A stretch of DNA of 64,000 bases from Yersinia pekkanenii (GCF_001152565.1 NZ_CQAZ01000007.1:1-64000); one strand, 5' to 3'. Counted from the first letter of the stretch, positions 7,025 to 18,137 are shown. Numbers and translations: made by a program. Notes: generated by a model not told the origin, from the letters alone.

Positions 7025-8067
7025 AGTCTGATTATTGGCGAGTAGACCGCCTCGGAGAAATGCCGGAGATCATGTTCGAAGAGGCTTGTTTGCGCTGGGT
7101 TGAAGAGAAAGCGGAAAAGCGATCTCTTGATACGGATAAAAGTCTTATGGGGTTTTGGTTATCGCATTTCGAGGGGGTAAGGCTGAGGGATATTACCGAA
7201 GCAAGGATATACGCGGCGATCAGCAAGATGACAAATCGAAGACATGAAGAGAACTGGCGGATAATGGCAACATCAGTCGCCAACAAAGGTAAAGAGATAC
7301 CCGTATTCAAGGCCAAGCCATCATCTACAGCAACAAAGGCGGCACACCTTTCTTTGATAAAGTCGATAATGAGAGCGGCGGAGCGCGAATGGAAATGGCT
7401 TGATAAAGCACCACTCATCAAGGTTCCACAACCAAAGAATAAACGTATTCGCTGGTTGGAGCCACATGAGGCTATTAGGCTAATAAATGAATGTCCAGAG
7501 CCATTGAAGTCCGTTGTGCGGTTTGCGCTGTCTACCGGCCTGCGTCGTTCCAATATTATCAACCTGGAATGGCAACAGATAGACATGCAGAGAAAGGTTG
7601 CATGGATTAATCCGGAAGATAGCAAGTCAGGCAGGGCTATTGGCGTAGCCCTGAATGATACAGCCGCAAAGGTTCTTAGGGAACAGATTGGAAAGCATAA
7701 CAAATATGTGTTTGTTCATACTCACGCATCAAATAGATCTGATGGGTCATTAACACCAGAAATAAGGAAATTACGTGTTGATAGCAATAAAGCTTGGTAT
7801 TCGGCATTAAAAAGAGCCGGAATAGATAATTTCAGATTTCATGATTTAAGACATACATGGGCAAGTTGGTTAGTTCAATCCGGAGTTCCTATTTCTGCAT
7901 TACAAGAAATGGGTGGTTGGGAGTCAATTGAAATGGTGAAAAGATATGCGCATCTTTCACCAAATCATTTAAATGAACATGCCAGACAAATAGACGCAAT
8001 ATTTAATGATTGCGTCCCAAATATGTCCCATGAAATAGATTTGAAATTAGAGGTTAATGCTAAGTGA
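6901..8067 (+). CDS. int: P22-type tyrosine recombinase (phage integrase)
   Basis: 388 residues starting [16 protein letters not shown] after AGGAG; a longer in-frame start (6829) is unlikely. From memory it aligns along its length with phage P22 integrase (387 residues). Catalytic residues are visible: Arg215 in TGLRRSN, His314-x-x-Arg317 in HDLRHTW, and nucleophile Tyr349 in [12 protein letters not shown]. It catalyses site-specific integration and excision. It is the last phage gene, ending 10 bp before the CCA end of tRNA-Lys, so that tRNA is the attachment site. From about 7740 the codon choice turns distinctly AT-rich while the protein stays conserved, suggesting a mosaic join. Confidence 0.93.
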   Translation: MSIFRRGKVWYASISIPGAKRIKESLGTEDKRQAQELHDKLKSDYWRVDRLGEMPEIMFEEACLRWVEEKAEKRSLDTDKSLMGFWLSHFEGVRLRDITEARIYAAISKMTNRRHEENWRIMATSVANKGKEIPVFKAKPSSTATKAAHLSLIKSIMRAAEREWKWLDKAPLIKVPQPKNKRIRWLEPHEAIRLINECPEPLKSVVRFALSTGLRRSNIINLEWQQIDMQRKVAWINPEDSKSGRAIGVALNDTAAKVLREQIGKHNKYVFVHTHASNRSDGSLTPEIRKLRVDSNKAWYSALKRAGIDNFRFHDLRHTWASWLVQSGVPISALQEMGGWESIEMVKRYAHLSPNHLNEHARQIDAIFNDCVPNMSHEIDLKLEVNAK

Positions 8068-8077
8068 TTGATTTTGT

Positions 8078-8153
<76 letters not shown>

Positions 8154-8437
8154 AACGGCGATAATTATTCTCCTGTTAGCCTTGGCTGTCAAACACTTCA
8201 TCGGATTTTTCTCTTTTAATACTGGATTATCGCCATCTCAGTGGATTAATTATTCATCTGATACTTGCGATTATTGTTAGTTATGTAACTTCATGTTGTA
8301 ATTCCAGATGCTGTGATGAACTTAACAAAATTCAGTGGGTAAAATATAAACACTGAAAAGCGAGGAGTATTGTGTGATTATTGTTGCAAACATATTAAAT
8401 AATTCGCAAATTGTACTTAAAGCATAGAAAACAGCTA

Positions 8438-8472
<35 letters not shown>

Positions 8473-8539
8473 TGTTAAGACCAAAGAGCCAACATAGAGC
8501 TCAACAACTTCACACATACAGGAAGAGGGAATGGGGAAG

Positions 8540-9949
8540 ATGGTAGACCAAGCCAAGAGAGTGGCAGAGCCTGAAGAACAACTTCAACGAAGTCTCTCCA
8601 ACCGCCATATTCAATTGATTGCTATTGGCGGTGCCATAGGTACCGGGTTGTTTATGGGATCGGGTAAAACCATCAGCCTTGCCGGGCCGTCAATCATTTT
8701 TGTTTATATGATAATCGGTTTTATGTTGTTTTTCGTGATGCGAGCAATGGGTGAACTGTTGCTATCGAATCTGAAATATAAATCATTCAGTGATTTTGCC
8801 GCTGATCTCCTTGGCCCTTGGGCGGGGTTTTTCACTGGCTGGACTTACTGGTTTTGTTGGGTCATCACCGGTATTGCCGATGTTGTCGCCATCACCGCGT
8901 ATGCACAGTTCTGGTTCCCCGGTTTCTCCCAATGGGTCGCCTCACTGTTAGTGGTTGTATTGTTGCTATCACTGAATTTAGCCACGGTAAAAATGTTTGG
9001 TGAGATGGAGTTCTGGTTCGCCATGATTAAAATTGTGGCCATTGTGGCCTTGATTTTTGCGGGTTTAACCATGGTATTAGTGAGCTATCAGTCTCCTTCG
9101 GGTACCACCGCGTCATTTACCCATTTATGGAATGATGGCGGGATGTTCCCAAGAGGTATCAGTGGGTTCTTTGCTGGCTTCCAGATTGCCGTTTTTGCTT
9201 TTGTCGGTATTGAGTTAGTGGGTACCACCGCCGCTGAAACCAAAGATCCGGAAGTCGTATTGCCACGAGCAATTAACTCTATTCCTCTCCGCATCATCAT
9301 GTTCTATGTTTTCTCATTGATTATGATTATGTCGGTGACACCATGGAGCTCAGTGGTTGCCGACAAGAGCCCATTTGTTGAGTTATTCGTTTTGGTTGGG
9401 CTGCCAGCCGCCGCCAGTGTGATCAACTTTGTGGTGTTAACCTCTGCCGCCTCGTCAGCCAATAGTGGCGTATTCTCCACCAGCCGGATGTTGTTCGGTC
9501 TGGCAAAAGAAGGCGACGCACCAAAGCAATTTGGCAAACTATCACGCCGTTCAGTCCCGGCTTCCGGCCTGACGTTCTCTTGTATCTGCCTGCTGGGTGG
9601 GGTGGTACTGATTTACCTGATCCCGAACGTAATGACAGTATTTACTTTGGTGACCACGGTTTCAGCCATTCTGTTTATGTTCGTCTGGACGATTATCCTT
9701 TGCTCTTATCTGGTGTATCGCAAAAGACGCCCGGCACTGCATAAAAAATCCATCTACAAAATGCCAGCCGGTATCTTCATGTCGTGGGTGTGCATGGCGT
9801 TCTTCGCCTTTGTACTGGTATTGTTAACGCTGGAAAATGACACTCGCCAGGCGCTGATGGTAACGCCGCTGTGGTTTGTCATTCTGACCATCGGTTATAT
9901 CATCTTGAAAAAATACAAATCCCGCCTGTATGACCGCAATAATAACTAA
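8540..9949 (+). CDS. cycA: D-serine/D-alanine/glycine:H+ symporter CycA
   Basis: About 469 residues, inner-membrane APC-family permease with twelve predicted membrane helices. The N-terminal GGAIGTGLFMGSGKTI substrate-binding loop and much of the rest read as near-identical to E. coli CycA. The start MVDQAK at 8540 matches E. coli MVDQ; an ATG three codons earlier (8531) is also possible. It imports glycine, D-alanine and D-serine (and D-cycloserine). Monocistronic, with its own terminator. A GACA repeat in the leader may alter expression. In E. coli the sRNA GcvB represses cycA through the leader; whether that holds here is unknown. Confidence 0.95.
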   Translation: MVDQAKRVAEPEEQLQRSLSNRHIQLIAIGGAIGTGLFMGSGKTISLAGPSIIFVYMIIGFMLFFVMRAMGELLLSNLKYKSFSDFAADLLGPWAGFFTGWTYWFCWVITGIADVVAITAYAQFWFPGFSQWVASLLVVVLLLSLNLATVKMFGEMEFWFAMIKIVAIVALIFAGLTMVLVSYQSPSGTTASFTHLWNDGGMFPRGISGFFAGFQIAVFAFVGIELVGTTAAETKDPEVVLPRAINSIPLRIIMFYVFSLIMIMSVTPWSSVVADKSPFVELFVLVGLPAAASVINFVVLTSAASSANSGVFSTSRMLFGLAKEGDAPKQFGKLSRRSVPASGLTFSCICLLGGVVLIYLIPNVMTVFTLVTTVSAILFMFVWTIILCSYLVYRKRRPALHKKSIYKMPAGIFMSWVCMAFFAFVLVLLTLENDTRQALMVTPLWFVILTIGYIILKKYKSRLYDRNNN

Positions 9950-9971
9950 ACTGTAGTCATCGTTATATTAC

Positions 9972-10003
9972 CTGGCGTCAGCGCTTTTCTGACGCCAGTT
10001 TTA
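9972..10003 (+). terminator. Rho-independent terminator after cycA
   Basis: A perfect 10-bp stem, CTGGCGTCAG (9972-9981) with CTGACGCCAG (9989-9998), followed by TTTTA. It begins 22 bp after the cycA stop and separates it from convergent nanM. Confidence 0.85.
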
Positions 10004-10082
10004 GCACAGATCATCCACTGTCAGTGTTGTTACCGCCAATGCTCTGCAGGTAGTTCCCTGCTCACCGGCACTGACGGCGCTG

Positions 10083-11261
10083 CTACTCGATGTGCAGTTG
10101 GTTACCTTGCCAGGAGAGCTGTGTCACTGTTGATGTTGCCGTGCCGTCAGTGGTTTCTCCCCCCACCAAAATCACTTTATCACTACCTTGAATCGAAACA
10201 CCGTAGCCCAGAGGTTGAGGCAATTGCCCTGCGGCCTGCCATTGATTATTCACCAATGCATAAATTGACTGTTGCCACTGTTTTTTAAGCCCTTTATGGG
10301 CATATAACTGACCTGCATTGAATTGTTGCCAAGCTCCGGGGAAATTGGCACCGCCCGCGACCAGAACCACATCATGGCTGACACCGGAAAATGCACCCGC
10401 TAATCCTTCCTGCGCAGTCCCCTTTTTAGCACCAATCAAATCGGGTCGCTGTTGCCAGCCCAATTCTGTGCCCTGCGTTGTCCCCTGCCATACCGCCGCA
10501 GTCCGTAAACCAGGCTTAATTTCACCATTAATTAATATCAAACGGTTATTCATCGCACTAATTGCTGATCCTGCCGTACCTAAAAAGGGTACCTGACCAC
10601 CACTTTTCCATTGATTTTTTGCCGGATCATAAATAAGTACATCGCGGTTATAGAAATAGTCTGCTGGGGCCTGATCAAAATAGGCATTTATGACCGCGCT
10701 TTTCTGTCTTTCATCACTTCCGGCTGAAGCCAAGTCGGCGAAATAACCGTCAAAAATGGCTTTATTTACGCCCCCCAACAGCAATGCCTGAGAGCCATCT
10801 ACTGTAGTTGCTGCTGTTCCTACCAAGCCGCGTGGGGCTCGCGTTGCCAACTGTTGCCATTGATTGGTTTGCGGATCAAACCGATAGACATCATTCAGTG
10901 CTCGTACCTGAGTATCATCAGCGCTACTTTTGCCCACACCACCAAACACATACAGTTTTCCGTCCAGAGCAACAGTGACTGCTTGTTCACGCGGTTGGCC
11001 GGGGAAATCAGCTATCTTCTGCCAACCGCTGCTGACTTTATCAGTATCAAGGCGGAACCATGATTGGCCGGCAGTGCCCAAACCGACAAATAAACTGTTA
11101 TTCACCCGAGCACCCGTGCCATTCTTAAAGGGCAGCGGGACATCTGGATAACCTTCTGCATTGGCATAAGGTAGGGGTAACGTAATCAATAGAGTGAATG
11201 CGCTCAACAGCGCGACTTTTATGCTCAATTTTTTCTTATATTGACGGTACATCTGGGTCAT
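10083..11261 (-). CDS. nanM: N-acetylneuraminate epimerase NanM (kelch beta-propeller)
   Basis: 392 residues. The N-terminus has a basic region and a hydrophobic segment ending ANA-EG, a Sec signal peptide, so the enzyme is periplasmic. Kelch-type repeats follow ([11 protein letters not shown] near 105, [39 protein letters not shown]), matching the six-bladed propeller of E. coli NanM/YjhT. It interconverts alpha and beta anomers of sialic acid released from host glycans, speeding uptake. The start has GAGGAA eight bases upstream. No other nan genes are adjacent. Confidence 0.92.
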   Translation of the reverse strand: MTQMYRQYKKKLSIKVALLSAFTLLITLPLPYANAEGYPDVPLPFKNGTGARVNNSLFVGLGTAGQSWFRLDTDKVSSGWQKIADFPGQPREQAVTVALDGKLYVFGGVGKSSADDTQVRALNDVYRFDPQTNQWQQLATRAPRGLVGTAATTVDGSQALLLGGVNKAIFDGYFADLASAGSDERQKSAVINAYFDQAPADYFYNRDVLIYDPAKNQWKSGGQVPFLGTAGSAISAMNNRLILINGEIKPGLRTAAVWQGTTQGTELGWQQRPDLIGAKKGTAQEGLAGAFSGVSHDVVLVAGGANFPGAWQQFNAGQLYAHKGLKKQWQQSIYALVNNQWQAAGQLPQPLGYGVSIQGSDKVILVGGETTDGTATSTVTQLSWQGNQLHIE

Positions 11262-11528
11262 TAACGGTATTCCTCATTAATCGGTAATGTGAGCCATATC
11301 ATGGTAGCGTTATTCAAAGAAATTAAACTCCATAAATTAATACCAAGTGGAGTTAAACTATCAGTAAAGGTATTGACCGCCCCTTAGTCTGTCAATGTGG
11401 AGAATACACAACTGTGATAAATGTCCGGTGACTTAGGTGTCGGTAGGATGTCATGTTGCTGTCGTGGTAGTGTCTGGTACTTACGAGTAGGTTTGTCGCT
11501 ATGCCTTCAAACCCATGGAGAGCTTAAT

Positions 11529-12011
11529 ATGGATCGGTACCGTATTCGTGAATTACGGCTGGCAAAAGCCTGGTCACAAGAACAATTAGCTGAACTCTGT
11601 AGCCTCAGTGTGCGCACTATTCAGCGGATAGAAAACGGTGAGCAAGCCAGTTTGGAAACGCTAAGTGCCATTGCGGCAGTCATGGATCTAAAAGTCAGCG
11701 AACTGTATCACCCTGATGCAGCTCAGGAACGGGATGCCCCGGCTGAAGCGGTTGACCAACGCGTAATTAATGCTCGCAATGCAGTTGAGAATGAAATGGC
11801 TTTCTTGCGGCAATTACTGCGGGCGGTTGCCCTTTGTGCGCTGTTATTTATCGTCAACTGGTTTACTTTCCCCAGCTATATGTGGGTCTGGTGGGTCGTA
11901 TTGGGGCTGAGCATCGCACTGGGATTACGTGCAATGAACCTATTTTTACTGGGTAATTGGCTTGAACGCTGGCAGAAAAAGCGCCTGCAAAAGAAGTTAC
12001 GTAATCTGTAG
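11529..12011 (+). CDS. XRE-type regulator with C-terminal two-helix membrane domain
   Basis: 160 residues from ATG 11529 with GGAG upstream; an in-frame extension to 11421 lacks a good ribosome site. Residues 4-55 form an XRE helix-turn-helix (IRELRLAKAWSQEQLAELCS, then SVRTIQRIENG). After a linker, two hydrophobic helices (about 95-112 and 117-135) separated by a short turn match the 2TM domain, then a basic tail. A DNA-binding domain fused to a hairpin of membrane helices suggests a membrane-tethered regulator. Targets unknown; wrbA lies downstream in the same direction. Confidence 0.8.
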   Translation: MDRYRIRELRLAKAWSQEQLAELCSLSVRTIQRIENGEQASLETLSAIAAVMDLKVSELYHPDAAQERDAPAEAVDQRVINARNAVENEMAFLRQLLRAVALCALLFIVNWFTFPSYMWVWWVVLGLSIALGLRAMNLFLLGNWLERWQKKRLQKKLRNL

Positions 12012-12183
12012 TGAAGTCTAACACGTCAGGTAATCCAATTATTACCCGCTCTTTCATGCAACTTTTATGCGGCCAAAATTTGCAGCCTGAGCGTATTGAC
12101 GTATGGTTAATAGAAGTGTCATAAGCAGCGACTATGATGACATCATCAGCATTATTCAATAAATATGATTGGAGCGAGGCGAG

Positions 12184-12783
12184 ATGGCGAAAATTCTAGT
12201 GCTTTACTATTCCATGTATGGACATATCGAGACACTGGCCGGAGCAATAGCCGAAGGTGCCCAAAAAGTCAGCGGTGTTGACGTGACGATAAAGCGAGTG
12301 CCGGAAACCATGCCCGCAGAGGCTTTCGCCAAAGCAGGTGGTAAGACGGGTCAGCAAGCGCCGGTGGCTACGCCACAGGAGTTAGCCGATTATGATGGCA
12401 TCATTTTTGGCACACCGACCCGCTTTGGTAATATGGCTGGGCAAATGCGCACTTTCCTCGATCAAACCGGTGGGCTATGGGCGTCCGGCGCACTGTTCGG
12501 CAAAGTTGCCAGCGTATTTTCCTCTACCGGCACCGGTGGCGGGCAAGAGCATACTATTACCTCAACCTGGACCACGCTGGCACACCACGGTTTTATTATT
12601 GTCCCCATCGGTTATGGTGCCAAAGAGCTATTCGATGTCTCGCAAACCCGTGGTGGCACCCCGTATGGCGCAACAACCATTGCTGGTGCTGATGGCTCCC
12701 GTCAGCCAAGTGCTGAGGAGCTTGCTATCGCTCGTTTCCAGGGTGAACATGTGGCGAAGATTACCGCCAAACTGACACGCTAA
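12184..12783 (+). CDS. wrbA: NAD(P)H:quinone oxidoreductase WrbA
   Basis: 199 residues, flavodoxin fold. The FMN phosphate loop is at the N-terminus ([20 protein letters not shown]), followed by [20 protein letters not shown] and the [12 protein letters not shown] loop, both typical of WrbA. It performs two-electron reduction of quinones with FMN, limiting oxidative stress. Start MAKILV has GGAG nine bases upstream; E. coli WrbA is 198 residues. It lies 172 bp after the membrane-anchored regulator gene. Confidence 0.95.
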   Translation: MAKILVLYYSMYGHIETLAGAIAEGAQKVSGVDVTIKRVPETMPAEAFAKAGGKTGQQAPVATPQELADYDGIIFGTPTRFGNMAGQMRTFLDQTGGLWASGALFGKVASVFSSTGTGGGQEHTITSTWTTLAHHGFIIVPIGYGAKELFDVSQTRGGTPYGATTIAGADGSRQPSAEELAIARFQGEHVAKITAKLTR

Positions 12784-12824
12784 TTGTCGTCATACTTGAA
12801 GCCGCAGAGATGCCAGCTTGAGCC

Positions 12825-12853
12825 ATAAAAAAGCACCGTGCAATGGCGGTGCT
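12825..12853 (-). terminator. Rho-independent terminator of efeUOB
   Basis: Read on the minus strand, GCACCG and CGGTGC pair around an 8-base loop and are followed by TTTTTT. It lies 23 bp beyond the efeB stop. A short ERIC-end-like stretch (CGTCATACTTGAAGCCGCAG, 12788-12807) lies just outside. Confidence 0.8.
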
Positions 12854-12875
12854 CTATCCTACGCCTCAAACAGGT

Positions 12876-14180
12876 TTAGACTTCGAGTAACCCTTGCGCC
12901 AGATAATGGTTAGCATCAGCCACCCCCGGCAAGACAAAGAAGTATCCCCCGCCGATCGGTTTAACATACTCTTCCAACGCCTCACCATTTAGCCGTTTTT
13001 GAACGGTCAGGAAAGCTTTTTCCAAATCAGATTGATAGCACACAAACAGCAATCCCATGTCCAGTTGCCCCGAATTTGATACCCCCAGTGAGTAGCTATA
13101 GCCACGGCGTAGCATCAGGTTATTCTGGGTTTCAACTGTGCGTGGATTTGCCAACCGAATATGGGCGTCCATCTTAATGATTTTGCCATCAGGATCTTGG
13201 GTGTAATCGGGTTCATCATGTTCATGTACCCTACCCAAGGGCGCGCCACTGTGCTTATCTCGACCAAAAATAGTTTGCTGTTCCTGCAATGGTGTGCGAT
13301 CCCAGAATTCTACTTTAAAGCGGATAATCCGTGCCGCCTGATAGCTACCACCGCTGGCCCACGCAGGTTCTCCGGCATTTTCCTGAACCCATACCACCTG
13401 ATTGATCAGTGGTTTATCACTAATCTTTGGATTCGCGCTACCGTCTTTGAAACCCAACAAATTGATCGGCGTTTCTTTACCTTGGCTACGGGCGGCATGA
13501 GCGGAAATAAAGCCCTCACGCTTCCAACGCACACTGAGAAGATCTGGTGTGTGTTTGATAATATCGCGCAATGCATGAATCACCGTTTCATTGGTATTGG
13601 CGCAAATTTGCAATAATACATCACCGTGGCACAACCCAGCATCCAGTGAATCATTGGGAAAGCGGGTCATTTTCTGGAGCCGCAGAGGTTTTTTTCCCTG
13701 CAAACCAAATCGTTCATCAAACAACGAATCCCCCACTGAAACCGTGATAGTCAGATTATCCGGGTAAATTTCCGGCCCCATAATCCCCGAATCCAATGGC
13801 GGTAACTTAGCGTTAACCGACGGCGCATGGCCGCCCGTGGTCAGAAAAGCAATCCGCTCGGTTAACAGTTTGAATAGTCGCGTTAATGCGGTTTTATCTG
13901 TGGCTAATACATCAAACGCCACTAACATCATCGCCGCTTGCTGTAGGGTTAATACCCCCGCCTGATGTGAGCCGTAAAACGGCTGTTTCTGCCAGCGTTC
14001 ATCTTGGGCGGGCGCAGCCTCAGGAGCCGGGCAATCAGCGGCACGGGCTATTTTCGCCCCACCGAGGGCCAAAGCGCCACTCATCACCCCCATACCCAGC
14101 AGTAAACGCCGACGGGACGGCAAAGCCGCCCCGTTATCATGTTGATACGGCCCGAGTTGCGGGCCGGTTTTCTTACTCAT
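12876..14180 (-). CDS. efeB: Deferrochelatase/heme peroxidase EfeB
   Basis: 434 residues, DyP-type peroxidase. A twin-arginine signal ([10 protein letters not shown] near residues 22-31, then a hydrophobic stretch to ARA-AD) directs Tat export of the folded, heme-loaded protein to the periplasm. Conserved DyP features include GFKDGSANP in the middle and HIRLANPRT and RRGYSYSLG further on. With EfeU and EfeO it forms the acid-induced ferrous iron uptake system and can release iron from heme. It is the last gene of efeUOB, 9 bp after efeO. Confidence 0.95.
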   Translation of the reverse strand: MSKKTGPQLGPYQHDNGAALPSRRRLLLGMGVMSGALALGGAKIARAADCPAPEAAPAQDERWQKQPFYGSHQAGVLTLQQAAMMLVAFDVLATDKTALTRLFKLLTERIAFLTTGGHAPSVNAKLPPLDSGIMGPEIYPDNLTITVSVGDSLFDERFGLQGKKPLRLQKMTRFPNDSLDAGLCHGDVLLQICANTNETVIHALRDIIKHTPDLLSVRWKREGFISAHAARSQGKETPINLLGFKDGSANPKISDKPLINQVVWVQENAGEPAWASGGSYQAARIIRFKVEFWDRTPLQEQQTIFGRDKHSGAPLGRVHEHDEPDYTQDPDGKIIKMDAHIRLANPRTVETQNNLMLRRGYSYSLGVSNSGQLDMGLLFVCYQSDLEKAFLTVQKRLNGEALEEYVKPIGGGYFFVLPGVADANHYLAQGLLEV

Positions 14181-14189
14181 CTTAACGCC

Positions 14190-15320
14190 TCAATCCAGAC
14201 CTAATACGCCACGGAGCTGAGCAAGATCTTCCGCCAGTGCCGTAATTGGCCCTTTCATCGCATTGCGATCGGCATCGGTTAACTTCTCGTAGGACTCATA
14301 GCCCTCTTTGGTCCGGTATTTCGCTAATACACTGTCAACCGTTTTGAAGTTGGCATCAATTTTTTGTAGCAAGGGTTTATCGGCTTTTTCCAACAATGGC
14401 CGCAGCAGATTGACAATTTTCTGTGCACCATCAACGTTAGCCTGGAAATCCCATAAGTCAGTACGGCTGTAACGATCTTCTTCGCCGCTGATTTTACTGG
14501 CTGCGATTTCTTCAATTAAACCGGCCGCCCCACCGACAACTTTGTTCGGAGCAAATGTCAGGTCGGTAATGCGTTTTTGCAGTTCCACCGTGTCTTGATA
14601 CAGTTGATCGGCAAACTTATCAGCCCCCTTGGTGGTGTTGTCACCAAACAAGATTTTCTCTAAACGATGGAAACCGGTAAATTTCGGGTCTGCTGCTTTC
14701 TGTTCAAAATCATCTTCGCGGGCATCGATACTGCCATCCAAATCGGAGAATAATTCCGCAATCGGTTCAATGCGTTCGTAATGCTGACGAGTGGGCGCAT
14801 ACAACTTACGTGCCAGCGCCAGATCACCCTTTTTCACCGCAGCAGTAAAGGCTTTGGTTTGCGTGACTAACTGGGCAACTTCTTGTGTCACATACCCTTT
14901 ATATTCAGCAATCGGCCCAACCAGTGCCATGGCATCTGGCTTGACCGCCCCCTCTGAGCCTGCGGCGGCTGTCACTGTCAATTTACCTTTCGGGTTACTC
15001 AGCAAACCGCAGGTCATGTCGTATTCCCCTGGTTCCAGGTTCGCCGTCATCTTCTGGGTAAAGCCCGGCGCGATATTCTCACGCTCCTCAATGACCATCA
15101 CCCCTTTTAGGATCTCCCACTCCAGCCCTTTCTGGCTGGCATTATGAACAATAAACTGGGTTTTACCGGCAGGAATAGACAGCGCCATTGGCTCACACTG
15201 TTTATCATTTACAGTAATTTTAACTTGTGGAATATCAGCCGCCTGTGCACTGAGAGCCAAAGCAGGTAATGCCAGTAAAGCCGCGTGTAAAGCGGTGCGA
15301 CGGAAGAACCGGTTAGACAT
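14190..15320 (-). CDS. efeO: Periplasmic iron uptake protein EfeO
   Basis: 376 residues starting [20 protein letters not shown], a Sec signal cleaved after SAQA. An N-terminal cupredoxin-like domain (about 27-125, with Cys and Met ligands QCEPMALS and MTCGLL) is followed by an M75 peptidase-like helical domain containing HxxE ([12 protein letters not shown]). Length matches E. coli EfeO (375). The start at 15320 has AGGGA eight bases upstream; 15359 is also in frame but inside efeU. It binds Fe and passes it to EfeU. Confidence 0.94.
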   Translation of the reverse strand: MSNRFFRRTALHAALLALPALALSAQAADIPQVKITVNDKQCEPMALSIPAGKTQFIVHNASQKGLEWEILKGVMVIEERENIAPGFTQKMTANLEPGEYDMTCGLLSNPKGKLTVTAAAGSEGAVKPDAMALVGPIAEYKGYVTQEVAQLVTQTKAFTAAVKKGDLALARKLYAPTRQHYERIEPIAELFSDLDGSIDAREDDFEQKAADPKFTGFHRLEKILFGDNTTKGADKFADQLYQDTVELQKRITDLTFAPNKVVGGAAGLIEEIAASKISGEEDRYSRTDLWDFQANVDGAQKIVNLLRPLLEKADKPLLQKIDANFKTVDSVLAKYRTKEGYESYEKLTDADRNAMKGPITALAEDLAQLRGVLGLD

Positions 15321-15336
15321 GTGATAAATCCCTGAA

Positions 15337-16203
15337 TTATTGGTTAATTTTCTGCGCATCAGGTACGGCTGAAACCGTCGTGGTGCGGGGTGGAAGGAAA
15401 AATAGGATTAATGCCGGAATCAGATAGATAAAGTAGACCGCCACTTCACTGACTGTGGGTGCTTCCTGATAACCAAACATGCCTTCAAGGAAAGTGCCGA
15501 ATAATGAGTGAGTTGAGAGTACATTGGTCAGATCAAAAGCAAGGTCCTGGAAATGGTTCCACAGACCGGCTTCATGGAAGGCTCTTATCGCTCCCGCGGC
15601 TAAGCCTGCGGCAACAAACAGAATAAACAGGCTGGTCCATTTAAAGAATTTAGCCAGGTGTAATTTCACACCACCCCAGTAGATAGCCATCCCCACCAGA
15701 ATGGCGCAGGTCAGGCCTAATATTGCGCCAATAGGTGCGCCAATACCGACATCCTGCTGGAAAGCAGCCAGTAAGAAGAACACCGATTCTAGCCCTTCAC
15801 GGGCAACGGCAAAGAACACCATGACCACTAAGGCCCAGCCCTGACCACGGCCACGCCCTTGCTCACTATTTGGGTTCAGGGCATTATCAATCGCCCCTTC
15901 CAAATGAGCTTTAACTGATTTGGACACTTTGCGCATCCAGAAAACCATATAGGTTAATATGCAAACCGCCACTACCGCGATAATCCCCTCGAACAGTTCT
16001 TGTTGCTTTTGCGGGAACTCACCGGTGGTTTCATTAATAAAAATACCCACAGCAAGGCAGAGTGCTACCGCTGTTACCACACCAATCCACACCGCTCCCA
16101 TCCATTGACCGCGTTGAGTACGGTTAAGATAACTGGCAATCAGGCTGACAATCAGCGCCGCTTCCAGCCCTTCACGAAACATAATAAGAAATGGGACGAA
16201 CAT
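15337..16203 (-). CDS. efeU: Iron permease EfeU
   Basis: About 288 residues starting [20 protein letters not shown]; the ATG at 16203 has AGGGG upstream (16212 is also in frame). It is a seven-helix inner-membrane protein of the Ftr1/OFeT family with both iron-transport motifs REGLE (residues 10-14 and again near 149-153 in [13 protein letters not shown]). First gene of efeUOB. In some E. coli K-12 strains efeU is frameshifted; here it is intact. A Fur-box-like site lies 124-142 bp upstream. Confidence 0.95.
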   Translation of the reverse strand: MFVPFLIMFREGLEAALIVSLIASYLNRTQRGQWMGAVWIGVVTAVALCLAVGIFINETTGEFPQKQQELFEGIIAVVAVCILTYMVFWMRKVSKSVKAHLEGAIDNALNPNSEQGRGRGQGWALVVMVFFAVAREGLESVFFLLAAFQQDVGIGAPIGAILGLTCAILVGMAIYWGGVKLHLAKFFKWTSLFILFVAAGLAAGAIRAFHEAGLWNHFQDLAFDLTNVLSTHSLFGTFLEGMFGYQEAPTVSEVAVYFIYLIPALILFFLPPRTTTVSAVPDAQKINQ

Positions 16204-16326
16204 GCTAAACACCCCTGCGGTGGATTTAGGTATAACGCTATGATTATTGGTTATGTCAATTTAAGTAAAGAAAGGTAAAGCAATCGCTAGCGGTGATTAT
16301 CATCGCGGCGTAAAGAAAAGTAAAAC

Positions 16327-16345
16327 GATTGTGATTATCATTCTG
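16327..16345. promoter_or_regulatory. Fur-box-like site upstream of efeU
   Basis: The 19-mer at 16327-16345 matches the Fur consensus GATAATGATAATCATTATC at 14 of 19 positions (counted by eye). A weaker relative with the core TGATTATCAT lies at 16294-16303. Both sit between efeU and the putP terminator, as expected for Fur repression of efeUOB. Confidence 0.6.
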
Positions 16346-16492
16346 CTAAAAAGAAATTCAAGCGATTGAATAGGAATATTGTTAACCAAACTGTGGCAAT
16401 TTGTTTCTGATGAGTAAAATAATAAGATAATTCATTAAGATATGGGTACCTCTCCTGTTTCTACTGTTATCAAAAATCAATACTATTTTGGG

Positions 16493-16522
16493 CAAAAAAA
16501 AGCCCCCTGCTTTACAGGAGGC
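16493..16522 (-). terminator. Rho-independent terminator of putP
   Basis: On the minus strand GCCTCCTG and CAGGGGGC pair (one mismatch) around a short loop, followed by TTTTTTT. It begins 20 bp after the putP stop. Confidence 0.85.
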
Positions 16523-16542
16523 CCAGACGCATAGTTTTAACC

Positions 16543-18027
16543 TTAAACCGTTTTAAATTCAGCTTCTGCATTATGAAAACGTTCAGTAATCGTATTGCTC
16601 GGCGTGCGGCCCATCAGGCTAACCACCACAATAGCGATACTGGCAAACAGGAAGCCTGGAATAATCTCATACAGATCCAGCCACGCGTATTGTTTCCAGA
16701 CGATAACGGTGATAGCACCGATCAGCATCCCGACCAGCGCACCATTACGGGTCATTCTTGGCCACATCACCGAGATTAATACCACCGGGCCAAATGCAGC
16801 ACCAAAGCCGGCCCATGCATAGCTTACCAAGCCCAACACGCGGTTATCTGGATCTGCCGCCAAAGCAATAGCAATCAGTGCAACCAACAACACCATAGCG
16901 CGCCCTACCCATACCAGTTCCATTTGGCTGGCTTTTTTACGCAGGAACGCTTTGTATAAATCTTCCGTCAGAGCGCTGGAACACACCAGCAACTGGCAAC
17001 TCAAGGTACTCATTACCGCAGCCAAAATAGCCGACAGCAAAATACCGGCGATCCACGGGTTAAACAGGAGTTTGGCTAACTCAATAAATACTCGTTCACC
17101 ATTTTGCGTGACACTCCCTGCCTGTTCCGGGTTGTTTTCAAAGTAGGCAATACCAAAGAAGCCCACCGCGATAGTCCCTGCCAGACAAAGGATCATCCAG
17201 GTCATACTGATGCGGCGTGCACTACGAATAGTACGGTGAGAGTCTGCCGCCATAAAGCGCGCCAGAATATGCGGTTGACCGAAATAACCTAAGCCCCAAC
17301 CGAGCAATGAGAGAATGGCAACCAGATTCAGCCCTTTAAACATATCGATATTAGCGGGGTTTTTCGCGGCAATAACCATCATCGAAGTATCAATACCCCC
17401 AACCGCCAAAATAACAATAATCGGCGTCAGGATCAGGGCAAAAATCATTAATGTCGCTTGTACGGTATCGGTCCAGCTTACCGCAAGGAAACCACCAATA
17501 AAGGTATAAGCAATAGTCGCCGCAGCGCCTGCCCACAATGCAGTGCCGTAGCTCATATCAAAGGTGCTTTCAAACAAACGTGCACCGGCGACAATTCCTG
17601 AAGCGCAATAAATAGTAAAAAAGACCAGAATAACCACGGCTGATATTACCCGCAGCAATTTACTCTTATCTTCAAAACGGCTGGTGAAATAATCCGGTAA
17701 GGTCAGGGCATTATTATTGGCTTCGGTATGAACCCGTAAGCGGCCTGCCACCAGCTTCCAGTTAAGATAAGCACCCATCGTCAGACCAATGGCTATCCAG
17801 CTTTCGGAAATACCAGATAGAAAAATAGCCCCTGGCAGCCCCATTAACAGCCAACCACTCATATCGGATGCACCGGCAGACAATGCGGTAACAACACTGC
17901 CTAATCTTCGTCCACCCAGGATATAGTCATCAAAATTATTGGTTGCCCGGTAGGCCATGAGGCCAATTATTATCATCCCAAAAATGTAAACTAAAAAAGT
18001 TACCAACATTGGCGTATTCATGGTCAT
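16543..18027 (-). CDS. putP: Sodium/proline symporter PutP
   Basis: 494 residues, inner-membrane member of the SSS family with thirteen predicted helices. Diagnostic segments include GGRRLGSVVTALSAGASDMS (Na+/proline-binding region near residues 38-57) and YFGQPHILARFMA. It imports L-proline with Na+, supplying PutA. Divergent from putA across a 526-bp region with PutA-type operator motifs. GGAG is seven bases before this ATG. Confidence 0.96.
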   Translation of the reverse strand: MTMNTPMLVTFLVYIFGMIIIGLMAYRATNNFDDYILGGRRLGSVVTALSAGASDMSGWLLMGLPGAIFLSGISESWIAIGLTMGAYLNWKLVAGRLRVHTEANNNALTLPDYFTSRFEDKSKLLRVISAVVILVFFTIYCASGIVAGARLFESTFDMSYGTALWAGAAATIAYTFIGGFLAVSWTDTVQATLMIFALILTPIIVILAVGGIDTSMMVIAAKNPANIDMFKGLNLVAILSLLGWGLGYFGQPHILARFMAADSHRTIRSARRISMTWMILCLAGTIAVGFFGIAYFENNPEQAGSVTQNGERVFIELAKLLFNPWIAGILLSAILAAVMSTLSCQLLVCSSALTEDLYKAFLRKKASQMELVWVGRAMVLLVALIAIALAADPDNRVLGLVSYAWAGFGAAFGPVVLISVMWPRMTRNGALVGMLIGAITVIVWKQYAWLDLYEIIPGFLFASIAIVVVSLMGRTPSNTITERFHNAEAEFKTV

Positions 18028-18137
18028 GCAACATCTCCATAATGCGTATTATCGTTTTAATATATCCCGCTATTGTAGTTATCTCCGCTGAGGGCGATAT
18101 CAGGCTTTCTCTCTGGTTGGTCGGAACGTGACACTGA

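Noticed and set aside
7032-7703. 223-codon open frame on the minus strand
   Set aside because: Antisense to the integrase; composition (many Cys, Ser, Arg) is that of a shadow frame.
1-8067. Prophage region considered as a non-phage genomic island
   Set aside because: Gene order (recombination, Ea-type, xis-like, int), ATGA coupling and P22-type integrase are those of a lambdoid left operon, although structural genes are not in view.
10083-11261. NanM read as a generic kelch adhesin
   Set aside because: Signal peptide, order of blades and many segments match E. coli NanM specifically.
13161-13616. 151-codon open frame on the + strand
   Set aside because: Antisense to efeB, no ribosome site, no family resemblance.
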